Below, one piece after another: positions 31,965 through 43,540 of a DNA stretch of 64,000 nt (position 1 is its first letter; each line of letters opens with the position of its first letter). A program made the position numbers and the translations under genes. Origin of the DNA: Cavia porcellus (Eukaryota; Chordata; Mammalia; Rodentia; Caviidae); the NCBI RefSeq assembly GCF_034190915.1, contig NW_026947544.1:3136001-3200000 (forward strand), read 5' to 3'. The notes beneath the pieces are model-generated. The model was not told the origin of the DNA. It saw only the letters and a program-made list of their open reading frames with translations, and did no database searches.

Positions 31965-32650
31965 TAAAAACAATGATAACAATGTAGGCTAAATGATGAA
32001 ACAGCTAGAAGTGCCATCAGGCTAGATATATTGTGTAAGAGGACTCACTTAACACAAAAAGAGATTGGTCTGCAAATTTTCCTGAAATGTATAGGTTAGC
32101 CTTGATCTCTAAATGCTATACCCATTCTTTCTTCATAGAGAAAAACTGCCAGGATGAGCAGCCCCAAGTCACTGTTTTCCCTTCAGCAGAACCATTTGTA
32201 AGATAAATAAGAACCCCTCTCAATGGCTGGAAATGAATGAACTTTGAATGAATAACAAAAGTGCAAAGGAAGAATTGCAAGAGAAGGACATATAGAGAGC
32301 AATTATCTATTGTCCCTAGGAATTGAGCAAATGTTTCCTGCTAGAGTAGGGCAGTTTGGAGCAAAATTTTTCAATGTTGATAATCTAGTGATAGTATAAT
32401 AACAGCTGAGTCATTTCCAAAAACCTGACATGCTCTGTTTCTTCTCATAATCACTATTTTTGCCATTTGTTCTACATATCACTGGGGTAAATATACTAGT
32501 TGATTTAGCAACAATCACATTTCCATAGAATAAAATAAATTGTTCATCCATTGCCTTAATGTTCTTGTAGGAGAATGAGGTTCTGCAATATAAATAGATA
32601 AAGAAGTCAAGTAACACCAACTCTAAATCATTTCCTAGAATGCAGATATT
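31965..32650 (-). pseudogene. RT connection and RNase H remnant (betaretrovirus-like)
   Basis: Minus translation gives P-H-S-P-T-R-T-L-R-Q-W, then R-R-N-R-A-C-Q-V-F-G-N-D, then Y-L-T-N-G-S-A-E-G-K. The last resembles the first RNase H motif (T-D-G-S) with D changed to N. This continues the pol of 33616-36106 across the LTR inserted at 32656. It is cut on the left by L1-A. Confidence 0.65.
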
Positions 32651-32655
32651 ATTTC

Positions 32656-33610
32656 TGTTGTACTGTAAGAAAAATAGCTTCATTATATTTGTATTATAGC
32701 AAATTACCTGTAACATGGCCTTACTGTAATGTGTTTACCTTTTCCCTCTGGTGACCTAATTGATATGTTAATCAATGCTCTTCTCTGTAAAGAATTGCAA
32801 AACCTAACCTAATTGATATGATAACCATTGTTGCCCTCTACAAATAACAGATGTGGTGCTAAGATAAGCTAACAGGAGTTGTTAATTACCCCTAGGCTTC
32901 CCCATTCTCTGCTGAGGAAAACAGGATTTTTTCTTATCTAAACTTGCTTGTATGCAGGGAGACTTGCTTGTTAGCACAACCCTTACCTGACCTTGCTCTC
33001 TGCAAGGAATGTAATCTTGCCATATTTTCTGTTCTGTAATGCACCACACTGCCTTTCCCCTTTTTCTACCCAGTCCTCCTAAAATGTGCTAATTGTGCTG
33101 TTCTTAAGAAATGCTTAACTTCAAAGAAATTACAAAAAATGTTGTGGCTTAACCCTAATGCACCAAAAGGGTTAAGTTCCAAATCCTTGCAAAAACTTAT
33201 GCCTCAGCTTCTTATAACTTTTGAGCCCTTCCCACATGTTAGTGTTAATGAGCTGTCCCAAAATAATTACCCTTCTACCTTCCTCTCTGAGTGTTATTGC
33301 AGGTGTGCTATTCCAAGGTCATGCTTATCTGCAGAATGGGAGTAATTTAAAAGGCACCAGACTCCTGATGTTATCAGAACTAAGTGGACATCTTTACAGT
33401 TTCCAGACTTGAGTCAACAGCTCAATGGCTCTGTGGGCTTTTTGTCCCCACCCTCATGCTTTCTAAAGCCCTTCCTTCAGTCTCTGGTGCATGCAGTCTA
33501 CAAATTGGCTCCCAGAGACTCCTTGCCAGGTCTTGCCTAAATAAAGCCTTTGCTCCCAAAATTTAATTTCTTGCTTCCTTGGATTTTATTCTCGGGTCTG
33601 AGTTATCACA
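32656..33610 (+). mobile_element. Solo LTR, long subtype of the provirus A family
   Basis: 955 bp, starts TGTTGTACTG and ends TTATCACA. ATTTC flanks it on both sides (32651-32655 and 33611-33615). It aligns with 16846-17978 throughout, without the ID insertion. AATAAA lies at about 33540. It splits a minus-strand pol between RT and RNase H. The plus frames of about 60 codons at 33139-33566 are LTR sequence. Confidence 0.92.
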
Positions 33611-33615
33611 ATTTC

Positions 33616-34208
33616 AACTATTTTCAGCATCCTCATAGCTGCTTCTGAAGTTGCTGGTGTGAACTTAAATCTTTACCACCCTGAACAATATTATATCCAT
33701 AACTGGTAAGTTGCAATGCCTAATTTGGACTTGAGGCAATTAATATATCCCAGAAGTTTCTGGAAATGATTTAAAATTTGCTGCTTATCTATCCTTTTCT
33801 GAGTCTTTCATAATGACTTTCATAAATGAAAGAAGTCAAATAACTGTAAAGATTTATTATTTGTATTTTGTCAAGGACTAGTTGAAAGCCAAAAGCAAGT
33901 AATTCTCTCTTGATTTCCTCAAATACCATCAGTAAGTTAGATATAGAGGACACAGCATGTAAGACGTTGTCCATATAGAGGGTAATATAAGCTCATAGGT
34001 ATTGAGTTCTACGTCTTTGCAAAGCAGTGCTACAAAGAAGTGAGACATTCGGGCAAATCCTCTATTTGCCATTTCTTGTAGGAAACCTGTCCATTGAAAA
34101 TATCTCATTGGCTCATAAAAATTAATACTAGGTACTAAAAATGCATAAAATGATCCCGAGGAGAGAGGGACATTTAAATAAAAACAGTCTTTAAGATGAA
34201 TAACTAGG
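33616..34208 (-). pseudogene. Reverse transcriptase central part (betaretrovirus-like)
   Basis: The minus strand contains V-I-H-L-K-D-C-F-Y-L-N-V-P-L (palm, first catalytic Asp kept), Y-F-Q-W-T-G-F-L-Q-E-M, and M-D-N-V-L-H-A at 33974, where the Y-M-D-D box has become M-D-N. F-G-F-Q-L-V-L-D-K-I-Q and an F-P-E-T-S-G-I-Y type thumb block follow. The D to N change and frameshifts make it dead. Class II (beta) RTs have Y-M-D-D, class I usually Y-V-D-D. Confidence 0.85.
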
Positions 34209-35796
34209 AACTTTGTGGCTTCCAGGTGCACTGGACGAGCACAGGGAGTCCTGAGTGGGCCTGCAAGCCCTCCCCAATCCTGGATATGCTTGGCAGACTC
34301 TGGAGTTCTAAGCAAGCAAGCAGGCACCATCAGCTCCACAGCGTGAGTGGCCTGGGGTAGGTCTCCCCCCTGCATTTTCCCCCAAGTCCAGCTAGTTTGG
34401 GACCCTCGCTCATCCCTGGACAGTGAACTTTGTGGCTTCTGGGTGCACTGGACCAGTGCAGTAGGTCCTGAGCGGGCCTGAGGAATGGATTAAAAAGTTG
34501 TGGTATTTTTAACATGTGGAGTACTGCTCAGCTATAAAGAAGGATCACATTGAGACATTTATAAATAAAGGGGAACAGCTTGATACCATACTCACAAGTG
34601 AGATAAATCAAACTCACATATATGAGTACCGAATAGTTTCCCTAGTGTGAGAAATGATACAAGCCATAAAAGTATGTGGTAATCATGATTTCCCATTATA
34701 TGGCTTTGAAGACATAAAGTTTTCACTCATTAATTGGAATGGTTTTATCCTGGGCTGTTTGATATTATTGTCTGTGGTGATATGAACAGCTATTTTGAAG
34801 AACACAAGACATCATAATAGCTAGTGCTGAGTTAATACCATCTTGTTTTGAAGTTCCATCAAACTGTTGGTCTTCTGTCCCCATTGGTTTTATCATGTTG
34901 TAGCTTATTGGATTTTATTACATGTGATAGTATAAACAAAAATTTTTACAGGCAAACAGATAATATAGAAACCATTGTTCATTTTCTGTTAGCTGGTTAT
35001 ACAAACCCTGTAATGCTTTCATCCTCTTGAATGGTTTCACACCATCTTGTTATGCTATAGTATATGAAGTTAAACTCAAATATTTTAAGGAAAGAGACAC
35101 TATGGTAACTACTATTAAGTAGAGTTATCTTGTGGTGAAACACTGTGTTGCTTAAATTGTTCTGTTTGGACCTGTATTGTTAGTTGCTATGTCCTCTTTT
35201 TTCTCAATCTCCCCTCCTTTTTTAAAAATTTGTTTATTTATTATTATTATTTTTAATTAAGGAAAAATTAAAATTATTAGAAGGATATATTATAGTAACT
35301 TTTTGATTTCCTATTAACTCTGTTTGAAGCCCTGTATTGCTCTCACCATCTTGTTTTGACTGATTTTACTCTATTCTGTTCTGTTTGATAGTACCAAGTT
35401 TGAGTGTTTATGCATGTACTTTGAAGGCAGTAAGATTCACATAATAAGAACAGTGGGAGTAATAAAACCCAAAATGTGTAAATGTAATTGTAAAAAAGAG
35501 AGGAAAAGTAAGTGCTCTAAAGTATACAGCTGCAAGTGTGCTTAGGTGTGTAAGATAGATGACCATATTAATAAGTTTTTGTTGGATCATTGAATACAAC
35601 TGTTTGCAGTCTCGCTGTTTGAATGTCTACTTTGTATGCTTTAATTTTGTTATGTGAACAACTATGTCTAAGATGACCGTGTTAATAGTTAATCTATTAA
35701 CTAGTGATTTCTTACTGTTTATTTGTTTTGAAGTTCTCTATTACTTGTACCATTTTATGTTTTATTTTGTTTTTATTTAATAAAATTAAAAACAAT
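34209..35796 (+). mobile_element. Internally deleted L1 (5' monomers fused to ORF2 3' end)
   Basis: AAGATGAATAACTAGG (34193-34208) and AAGATGAATTATTAGG (35797-35812) form a 16-bp target duplication with two changes. Inside, 34209-34480 is GC-rich with a repeated aactttgtggcttc...gtgcactgga unit (about 220 bp apart). At about 34480 it passes directly into the last codons of L1 ORF2 (G-V-L-L-S-Y-K-E type, compare 48180) and a roughly 1.1-kb 3' UTR. All of ORF1 and more than 95% of ORF2 are absent. It interrupts a retroviral RT. Confidence 0.85.
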
Positions 35797-35812
35797 AAGA
35801 TGAATTATTAGG

Positions 35813-36106
35813 CTAGTGTTGAGGGACAGAAGTACAACAAGGTTGATCAGGTTTTAGTGCCTCCATTTGCAGCATGCTGGAATTTACAGCTCCTAAGTTT
35901 CATATTATTCTCCACTTGATTGATCTTGTTGGGACTACAAGTACAGGGTTATTCCACGAGTTAACAGGTGGCTCAAGATGAGATAATATAGCTGATTTTC
36001 TACAAATGTTGATAAGATCTTTAATTTCTCCTGATTTAGAGTCTATTAAGCAGCCCATTTCAACTCTGTAGTTTTCATTGGGTTGACAGTACAAGAATAG
36101 GTAGAG
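35813..36106 (-). pseudogene. Reverse transcriptase N-terminal part (betaretrovirus-like)
   Basis: The 64-codon minus frame ends with H-L-E-P-P-V-N-S-W-N-N-P-V-L-V-V and S-I-K-W-R-I-I, followed by A-V-N-S-S-M-L-Q-M-E-A-L. This is the finger region that leads into the palm of beta RTs. The next codons lie at 34208, on the other side of the deleted L1. Confidence 0.85.
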
Positions 36107-36112
36107 AAGTGC

Positions 36113-37263
36113 TCTTTTGGTTGATTCATTGTGTCAACTTGAGAAGACCAAAGTTAAACTGAGACACCTAGCATGGAGTCGGGGTTCTTATACAGTAAAT
36201 GTCCTCATCCTGTGCAAAAGAGGGCAAGGAAATTTTAAATGCTATTCCTGCCCTGAAGGGAGGATGTGTGGTGGCCTCTGTACAATACAAGGGAGTTGAA
36301 GAGATTCATTTTCTCCTTTTTCTCTGGCTGCTGCCCTGAAGGGCCAAGCCACCCTGAATGGCAGCCAGCTTATTATGGAGGGTGTTGTAGTCAGGGGTTG
36401 TGCACAGAGAACAACTAGGTTTAGGACATGGAGTTTATAATATTTCTATAATGGTCACCACAAGTTAACATAGGAAAATGCAGGAAATGTATCCACAATC
36501 CCAAAGACATAGATTATTTAGTCAAGAGCCCAAACCCCACAGCAAAGTCCCACATGAGTTCAGATAAAAACCCAGAGCTCAGGACAGTGCCTCCCATGAG
36601 TCCAACTGGAAGTCCAGAGCCCACAAGAAGGACTCACACCAGTCTCTTTTACAGATCTGTGCCGGGATGACTCAAGGGTCAGTGGTGGAAGCCAGAAAAT
36701 CTATGCCAGCAGGATGAAGGAGCTGTGCTAGTGGGATGAGAGTTCTATGCTTGAGCCATGAAGTCACACTCACAACAAAGACCAGGGCTACCCTGAAAGG
36801 CAGCCCAGCTGTCCTCAGTGACATGGAGGCCCCGAGCTCCTCTGATGACAAGCACAGTTGGGTACATGCCAGGAAGCAGCGTGACGAGTTCATCCTGGAG
36901 GCCAAGCAGCACACGTCTTTCCCTCCAGAGCCAGGAAGCAATGCTCAATGTGAGGACCAAAGCTTCTCCAGGAGAACCAACAGCTCAGACAGCAACTCTA
37001 GGAGAACCCACAATGCCTCCTTAATGCCTCAATCCCTCTCAACACCTCCCTTCTTCTCCACCTATTTATCCTGGCAACTTTCCTCAGGTGGGGCTTCTTG
37101 GCTCAATGCATGCTGATGTAATCCAGCTGGTGTTAAGTTGACCACCAGTTCTCAAACCATAACAGAGGGAAACTTCTGTAATCAGTGAGTGAAATAAACA
37201 TTTCCATCCTTCATTTGGGGCGTCAGGTGCTTTGTACCAGCAACAAGAGAAAATAACTAAGAA
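36113..37263 (+). mobile_element. LTR of another family inserted between RT and protease
   Basis: AAGTGC occurs directly outside both ends (36107-36112 and 37264-37269). The element begins TCTTTTGGTTGATTC with cattgtgtcaacttga, has AATAAA at about 37193 and ends accagcaacaagagaaaataactaag. The last block resembles the 3' ends of ERVL-MaLR-like LTRs. Frames of 60-126 codons on both strands within it are not supported as genes. Confidence 0.75.
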
Positions 37264-37439
37264 AAGTGCCAATGACCCCCACTATACATACGAGTGAAAT
37301 CTAATGCCATATCTAGTTTCTTTAATGAAAAGGCTTAAATCGAAGTGCTCAGTCCTGTAAATTCTTACCCAGCCCAGCGTTTTTGTGCTATTAAACAGTA
37401 GTAATCATCTTTTTAGAAGGTGATATGCAATTTGGAGAG

Positions 37440-37710
37440 ACAGGTGTAACTACAACAGTGCCCCGTTTTTTAAAAATAAGGTTTGTGCCCCATAAGTTAA
37501 TGGGAATAGGTGCAATCAATGGCATTATAGTGCCTCTCTGCATCAGGACTATAGGGAAGTGATATAGCACTGTGTGAGACAGTTTGAGAGAAGGCTACCT
37601 AGGCATCGTAGGCAGTCAAACAAATGGCCAAGATTAGCTATTAACTATAATGACATCAGTTCCTGTGTCCAACAGTCTTGTAAAAGTTTCCACTTAATTT
37701 GATACTACCA
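37440..37710 (-). pseudogene. Retroviral protease remnant (betaretrovirus-like)
   Basis: The minus strand encodes L-L-D-T-G-T-D-V-I (about 37680-37655), an intact aspartic protease D-T-G. About 40 codons on come M-Q-R-G-T-I-M-P-L-I-A-P-I-P-I and K-R-G-T-V-V-V-T-P-V-S. Stops interrupt it. It follows a dUTPase-like segment, as in the gag-pro frame of betaretroviruses. Confidence 0.78.
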
Positions 37711-37859
37711 GTAGGTATATGTACAGAAACTGTCTAAGAAAAATTAATTTGCCTTCTCAGATGTTTATCTTTGTCAGATTTGTGAAAGGCGGAGAGAGAA
37801 AGAGATGAATACATTGTGGAAAGCAGTAAGATCTGAGCCATGAGGTCAGCAGGTTTCAT

Positions 37860-38235
37860 CACTCACTTATTGGTGAAACAGATTGAAACTGAAAATTCTT
37901 GAAGATAATTCCAATTTATAGTAGCATGAATTTATAATAGTAGGAATTACCATAAGTCCTTTAGTAACTGATTTTCCAATGAATAATCACATAATCCTAT
38001 CCATTGGTGGCACAAAGATGCCAGTGGGAATTGAAATTGGTGTTCCTTCCAATAAATGGTGGAAGTCTAATTCTGCTTTCAGAGTGTTTCCTTGTAGGAG
38101 TGGACATAATGTCTCATCTTCTACATATACCTGTAGAGAAATGAAAGTGTGCTTGTTTGAACTGAATAAAACTGATTTAATTGTGCCTGAGGTAGTAGAA
38201 TATGGTTTGACACTGTCCCTTGTTTATTTCTGACC
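37860..38235 (-). pseudogene. dUTPase remnant (betaretrovirus-like pro)
   Basis: Minus translation reads I-P-T-G-I-F-V-P-P, then K-G-L-M-V-I-P-T-I-I-N-S, then Y-K-L-E-L-S. This is the order of the central dUTPase motifs (the catalytic G-V-I-D-S-D-Y block is here T-I-I-N-S-C-Y). Beta- and nonprimate lentiviruses carry dUTPase beside protease; class I viruses do not. The catalytic Asp is lost. Confidence 0.72.
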
Positions 38236-38239
38236 TTGT

Positions 38240-39150
38240 AAGAGTCAGTTTTCCATTTCCTTGAAGAAGGAGTATGCCATCATTATGAAATCTAGTAAAT
38301 AACTTTCATGCAACATAAACATGGGATACATGGTAAACTGGAGCCTTCTTTAGTAACAGGCCACATAGCTGAAGGAACTGATGCCTCTTTTGACTCCACT
38401 AGGAAGTGTGTTCTTACTTGTATAATTAAAAAAAATTAAATATATTGGCTTTATAGGCAAGTTGTTGTGATATAACCTGTGCCATGAATGCAGAAGTACG
38501 GATGGTAGTCAAAATTTTGGTATTCATGTATATAATTAGATAAGCTATTAGTATGAAGTACTGAGGCTAAGTCTCACTTGTATTCCTCATTGTCCTCATA
38601 TGCAAAGGAGCATTTTTCCTGCAAGTTCATGAGAAATTGATTTCCAGCCTTTTGCCCCCAACTAAAGACTGAATGTAAGTTTCTGAAGGAGCTTAGAGAA
38701 TCTGGGTAAGTGATTCATTTTTGCAGGGTTTTCTGGCCAGAATTCCACACTGACTGTAGCAATTCATTGTGTTGTGTGAAAAGAAGGGTTGAAGTGCATT
38801 ATTGAACATTCAAATCAACATATCTCTCCATGTCGTACAGCACTTACTGATTAATAGTTTTTGCAATTTTATCTTTGCTCTCTCAGTTATTCTGAGCTTC
38901 TTCTGAAATGATTGTGTTTGAATGTGATTCAAAACATAGGAATTACACTGACAATAAGCACATGTGGTTAAAATGCATTATATCACCTTGCACCATTTAA
39001 AATCCCTGAGTTATGTTATCCAAACGACCAAGATTGTAAGGACCCCAGATTCTAGTGTGAAGAACACTCAAGAATGAAATATTAAAGGCCAAATGTGCAC
39101 TGCATTTGTGATGAACTAGGTGTTCTACTCTGTTTCTTCAGTGACTAGAA
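38240..39150 (-). other. Probable gag region of the betaretrovirus-like provirus
   Basis: Position upstream (on minus) of dUTPase implies gag. Translations are broken, with possible Cys-containing scraps (C-Y-S-Q-C-G) but no complete zinc knuckle. The right limit is the L1-B 5' end. No LTR of this provirus was found, so its 5' end was lost or lies elsewhere. Confidence 0.35.
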
Positions 39151-39164
39151 AATACAATGAGGGG

Positions 39165-39640
39165 CCCAACCCTTGCCCTGCATGCCTGGGTTGCCTCAGA
39201 CAGGTGCTGTGGGCCTGTCTTTGGCCTGGAACACATGGAAAGACAAACAGCATGACTGTGCTGGCTGGAACTGCTGCCCTGGGCCTGCCCCTCAGTGCAA
39301 AACACCCAGGAGGATCCAGCATGACTGAGTAGCTTCAGACAGCCATGGTGGGCATTCCTCTGGGCCTCACGCCTGGATTGCTTCCAATTGCCACCATGTG
39401 ACAGACCCCTGGCCCAGAACACCTGGGAGGATCTGGGCATGACTGAACTGCCTTGGACTGCTGCCAGCACATCTGGGTTACCTTGGACTACTGCTCTGGG
39501 TGACCCTCAGCCCCAAACACTTGGGATGAGCCTCATACAACTGAGTGCCTTGGACTGCTACCCTGGGCCAATGCTGCTGTGGGCCCAATCCTTGGGAAAC
39601 CCACTCACATCCTTGACCTAGTACTCAATTGATCTTTTGA
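39165..39640 (+). promoter_or_regulatory. L1-B 5' UTR with degenerate promoter repeats
   Basis: Phrases like ggactgctgccctgggcc, cagaacacctgggaggat and agcatgactgagt recur five or six times at roughly 60-100 bp. This is a decayed monomer array. L1 monomers act as internal RNA polymerase II promoters. Frames on both strands here (39120-39470) are repeat shadows. Confidence 0.65.
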
Positions 39641-40248
39641 TCCAACCTCTTTTCCCAGAATCTTGGACTACAGAAGATTAAAATCTGGCTTGAGAGGAGA
39701 CTCAGGAACCCCTCACCCAAACATAAGACCTCAGCAGGCTCCAGTCAGTGTGGTGAGTTTGCCCCTAAAATAGAAATGTGCAGAGAGTAAATAGGAGTGG
39801 AAATGAAGCTCCCTCCCACTGTCAGACTTTGGCCAACCTGGCAAGAGAGTGAGTAATCCTCTCCTCTACGCAGAAAACATCAGACAGGTTGAGGAGTGCA
39901 CCAACAAGGCATCCTCCCAACTTGCAGGAAATTAAAAGAGCTTATGAGTCTCCCAGTGATACATCAGCTGACAAAATCATGATAGACAGGCAGATCTTCT
40001 GACTGTAGAAATCTGAAGACATAGCAACAGCAGGAACTATGAGTTGACCTATGCCAGTATTTCTAGGCTACTTAGCCCAGAAACAATATAGAAGTCACAC
40101 AACATGCCCTCTAGGAGGAATTCATTTGACCGGATCTCCTCTTAATTGTGGTACCCAGCAATTGGACAAATATCAACCACACAATAGGACACTACAGACA
40201 ATTGAGACCATTGGGATTGAAAGAACAAACATTTACCCAAAAGTTAAA

Positions 40249-41318
40249 AATGAAAAAACAAACAGGCAAAAATGCAACCTCAAACATCTAGTCTATCAGG
40301 AGCAAGTACCAGTGACATTGAAATAGAGGACTTTAAAAGTCATACACCAGGAATCTCCAAAAAGATATCAAATGAAGTAAGGAAACAAGTCCATGAGGGT
40401 ACAGAGGAGATCAAATTAGACATAACATCCTACATAAAGCCAGAAATAGCATCCTTAGTAAAATAGTTGCTCAACGTAGCCAGAGAAGAAATAGATTAAA
40501 AAATAGAAGGGTATGATAAATTGATTGAACAATGCAGAAAACAAGCAGAATTCATAAAACAAATGCAGACAGATATCTAAGAAACAAAATTTCTATTGAA
40601 AGCTGACAAAACCATTTAAATGAAGCTGAGGATAAAATTTTAGACCTTGAAGACAGGATCACAGATAGCAATCACAAATTGGTAGAACTTATATAAACAG
40701 CAATGCAGTGTGAAATGTCCATCTAGCAGCTTCAAAATGATGCCAAAAGATACAGGATAAAACTAATAGGCATCAGTAAGGATGCAGCTGTGAATGGAAA
40801 TGACACAACTAATATATTCACAGATGTAGTAGCAGAAAATTCCCCATACATATGGAAAAACATCTGATATACAAACAAGTGAGGCATATAGAATTCCACA
40901 CAGTGACAACCAACATAAATCTACACACACCTATAATAATTAAGATCCCAGACATACAGCATAAAAACAGAAAACCAAAAGCTATTAGAGAAAAGACACA
41001 ATTGACCTATCAAGGAAAGCCTAATAGAATCAAGGCAGACTTTTCATCCCAAACCTTCAGGTTAAGGCAAGCTTGGAGTGAAGCAGTTCAAGCTCTAGAA
41101 GAAAACAACTTTCCACCCAAACTGGTGTACCCAGCAACACCGTCTTTCAAATTTAATGGAGAAACAAGATAGTTTCGTGACAAAGAGCAATTGAAGAAAT
41201 TCATGTCCACCAAACCTAACCTAGAAAGAGTACAGAAAGACATGCCAGATAGAGATAAAAAAAAAAAGACGATGATCTGAAAAACAACACAAAGAAGCCG
41301 CTAGACTGGACAAGAGAT
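40249..41318 (+). pseudogene. L1-B ORF1 pseudogene
   Basis: Starts at M-K-K-Q-T-G-K-N. An N-terminal charged region is predicted to be helical, and the C-terminal part (40852-41172) contains Y-Q-G-K-P-N-R-I-K-A-D-F-S-S-Q-T, then R-Q-A-W-S-E-A-V-Q-A-L, then Y-P-A-T-P-S-F-K-F. That is the RRM/CTD part of ORF1p, the RNA-binding trimer subunit. Stops at several places. Confidence 0.85.
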
Positions 41319-41361
41319 TAAATTAGGGAGAAAGGCAGGAAACCAACAACTGGAACAAAAC

Positions 41362-42003
41362 ATGGCAATGCCAAACCACTTTGTATCAGTGATATCCATA
41401 TATGTAAATGGGCCCCATTCACCTATCAAAAGAAACATGTTGACAGAATCTATCAAGAAAAAGAATCCCACAATGTGCTATATACAAGTAACATATCTGA
41501 GGCAAAAAGAAACTCACAAATAAAACTCAAAGGGTGGAAAACAGTATTCCATGCAACAGGAACCCCAAAAGAAGCAGGAGTAGTCATTCTGTTTGCAGAC
41601 ATAGTAAACTTCAAACCTAAAGGATTAAAAGAGGTAAAGAAGACCACTGCACACTTGTAAATGGAAAACTATAGGAGGATGAACTAACAATTATAAATAT
41701 ATATGCACCAAACACAGGAGCACCCAACTATGTAAGACAAATACTAATGGACATAAAAAGCCACCTACACAAGAACACAATCATAACAGTGGAACTTAAC
41801 ATCCCATTGTCACAAAGAGATAGGTCAACTAGACAAAAGTCAGCAAAGAAATAACAGAACTGAATCATACCTGTGAGTGAATGGACATAGTGGATGATTA
41901 CAGACTGTTTTGGCCAACCGCATCACAATATACATTCTTCTCAGCTGCACATGGACATTTTCCAAAATAGACCATAAATTAACATATAAGGCATTATTAG
42001 CTA
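41362..42003 (+). pseudogene. L1-B ORF2, first part (endonuclease)
   Basis: Starts M-A-M-P-N-H-F-V-S-V-I, with V-T-Y-L-R-Q-K-E-T-H and G-W-K-T-V-F-H-A-T-G-T-P-K-E-A-G, the AP-like endonuclease domain. It ends in ...Y-K-A-L-L-A-K, where foreign sequence begins, and resumes at 44980 with I-S-D-H-S-A-L-K-L, which includes the endonuclease SDH motif. Confidence 0.85.
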
Positions 42004-42504
42004 AGGTGTCTGCAATGGTCTGGCATCACTCTTAACCGGGGGAAGAGGGCATGATAGCATTTTCACAGGAAATGGAAACACCATATGGATTCCACCATGA
42101 TGCATATGTCCATGGACTGATCACCTCCATAAGAAATCCTCAGCACCAATTCAGGTCGCAGAGGGATCCCCAACCCTGTGACTTGAGCCTTTCAGTGTCT
42201 GAGTATCAAGAATCTCCTTCTCACCCAATGTAGAAGGAGAACTCACCATCGCCTGTCAAGGAAACACCATAAAGAGATTACAAACCATGCCTACAACACA
42301 CCAAATTCCCTGTCAAGACTTCAAGTGTACAACATGACAACATATCACTCACTATCCTGGGAAGGCCTGAAGCAGACAGTCCATAAGGCTTGCCATTTAG
42401 TGAACAGCCGGGGTTTGGTCCAATCCCCTGAGAATCTTTTCTTGTGATGGCTGCTCAGCTGGCAGCTACAGTATGTTTTCCCAAGGTTCAGGGGGAGGAG
42501 TACT

Positions 42505-42556
42505 GGGCTTACATACCTAATCAACCTCTGCTCAGGTTGATTAGGTATGCAAGCCC
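42505..42556. repeat. 52-bp near-perfect inverted repeat (hairpin)
   Basis: Arms of 23 bases (42505-42527 and 42534-42556) pair with a single mismatch around a 6-base loop, CTGCTC. It lies within the env-proximal part of the ERV fragment. The long stem is out of place in decaying coding sequence. Confidence 0.9.
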
Positions 42557-42689
42557 TTAAATTGAGTGGACAAACCACTAGAAATTTTCCATTGTGTTGA
42601 TGGCAAAAGTCCCACATGTGCTGTTCTGCCATGACCTCATACTTTCATGCATCTACAAGGATGAGCTAAAGTAAATATTACCTCTCATT

Positions 42690-43540
42690 TTGTGTATCAT
42701 CCTTTATGTGTAACTCAATGACAGCAAGACTCAAAATCACGTATGTCTGCTGTAATTCAGGTTTGGAAGACAGGACTGTCAAAAGAATGCTTTGCCATAC
42801 TGACCTTGACTTCTATTCCTTCAGGTGGCAACCTTGTTAGAAAATTCAAACTTAACATTCCTATCTGTACTTCAGTAGCTCATGCCCCTCATTTTTAGAA
42901 AGGTGATTTGGACACTTGGCAGTCATGCAGAGATCCATGCCATGGGTGGACTATACACAAATTCAGTTATTCCTTTATAGACTGGTGTCCCAGATGTTTG
43001 CTTATGTATGGGAGAGGGTCAAGATTGGCATGAGATTTACTTTTCAGGCTCTCCTGACAATACAGTGTCCTCAAATGACTTATCTAATATTACATGATCA
43101 GGTAGAGGCATTAATTCTCCAATTCCTAGACTTATTATCAATGACAAGACTGAATGCATACAGTACACTTTATGGAAGCTAGCCTTGCTTTTCCATTCAG
43201 GACAGCTACAGACTGGACATCTGCAGTCAGTTAATGGGGGGAAAGTAAAAATATTGTTACAAAGTAATAGGTATATAAGAGTAAACATATGTGTTTATGA
43301 TCCTTATGTACTGTTGTTAGGAAAGGTAGAATGGCAACAAAATACATTCTCATGTACTAATTGTTATCTACCCCATTGTATCATTCCCCAGTTTCTTCTT
43401 AAGGACTCCAGGATAATAGTCATGTGTGGGATGCATGGAATTTGGCCTCCAGACAATCTAATGGAGCCTTGGTATCACTCACCTACTGCCCTCTTGGTAG
43501 AGACCTGGATCAAGAGATTTAACAGTCAAACCAAGAGGAT
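42690..43540 (+). pseudogene. env SU remnant (class II ERV)
   Basis: Broken frames, the last being 43185-43700, include D-P-Y-V-L-L-L-G-K-V-E-W-Q-Q-N-T-F-S-C and G-I-W-P-P-D-N-L-M-E-P-W. This Cys- and Trp-rich C-terminal surface-subunit segment is shared with the minus-strand remnant at 61880-62760 (W-H-Q-N-T-F-S-C). It ends at a furin-like S-Q-T-K-R. Confidence 0.78.

Noticed and set aside
36672..37116. Frames of 89 and 126 codons as exons
   Set aside because: They lie on opposite strands inside an LTR-like element flanked by AAGTGC; no domain seen.
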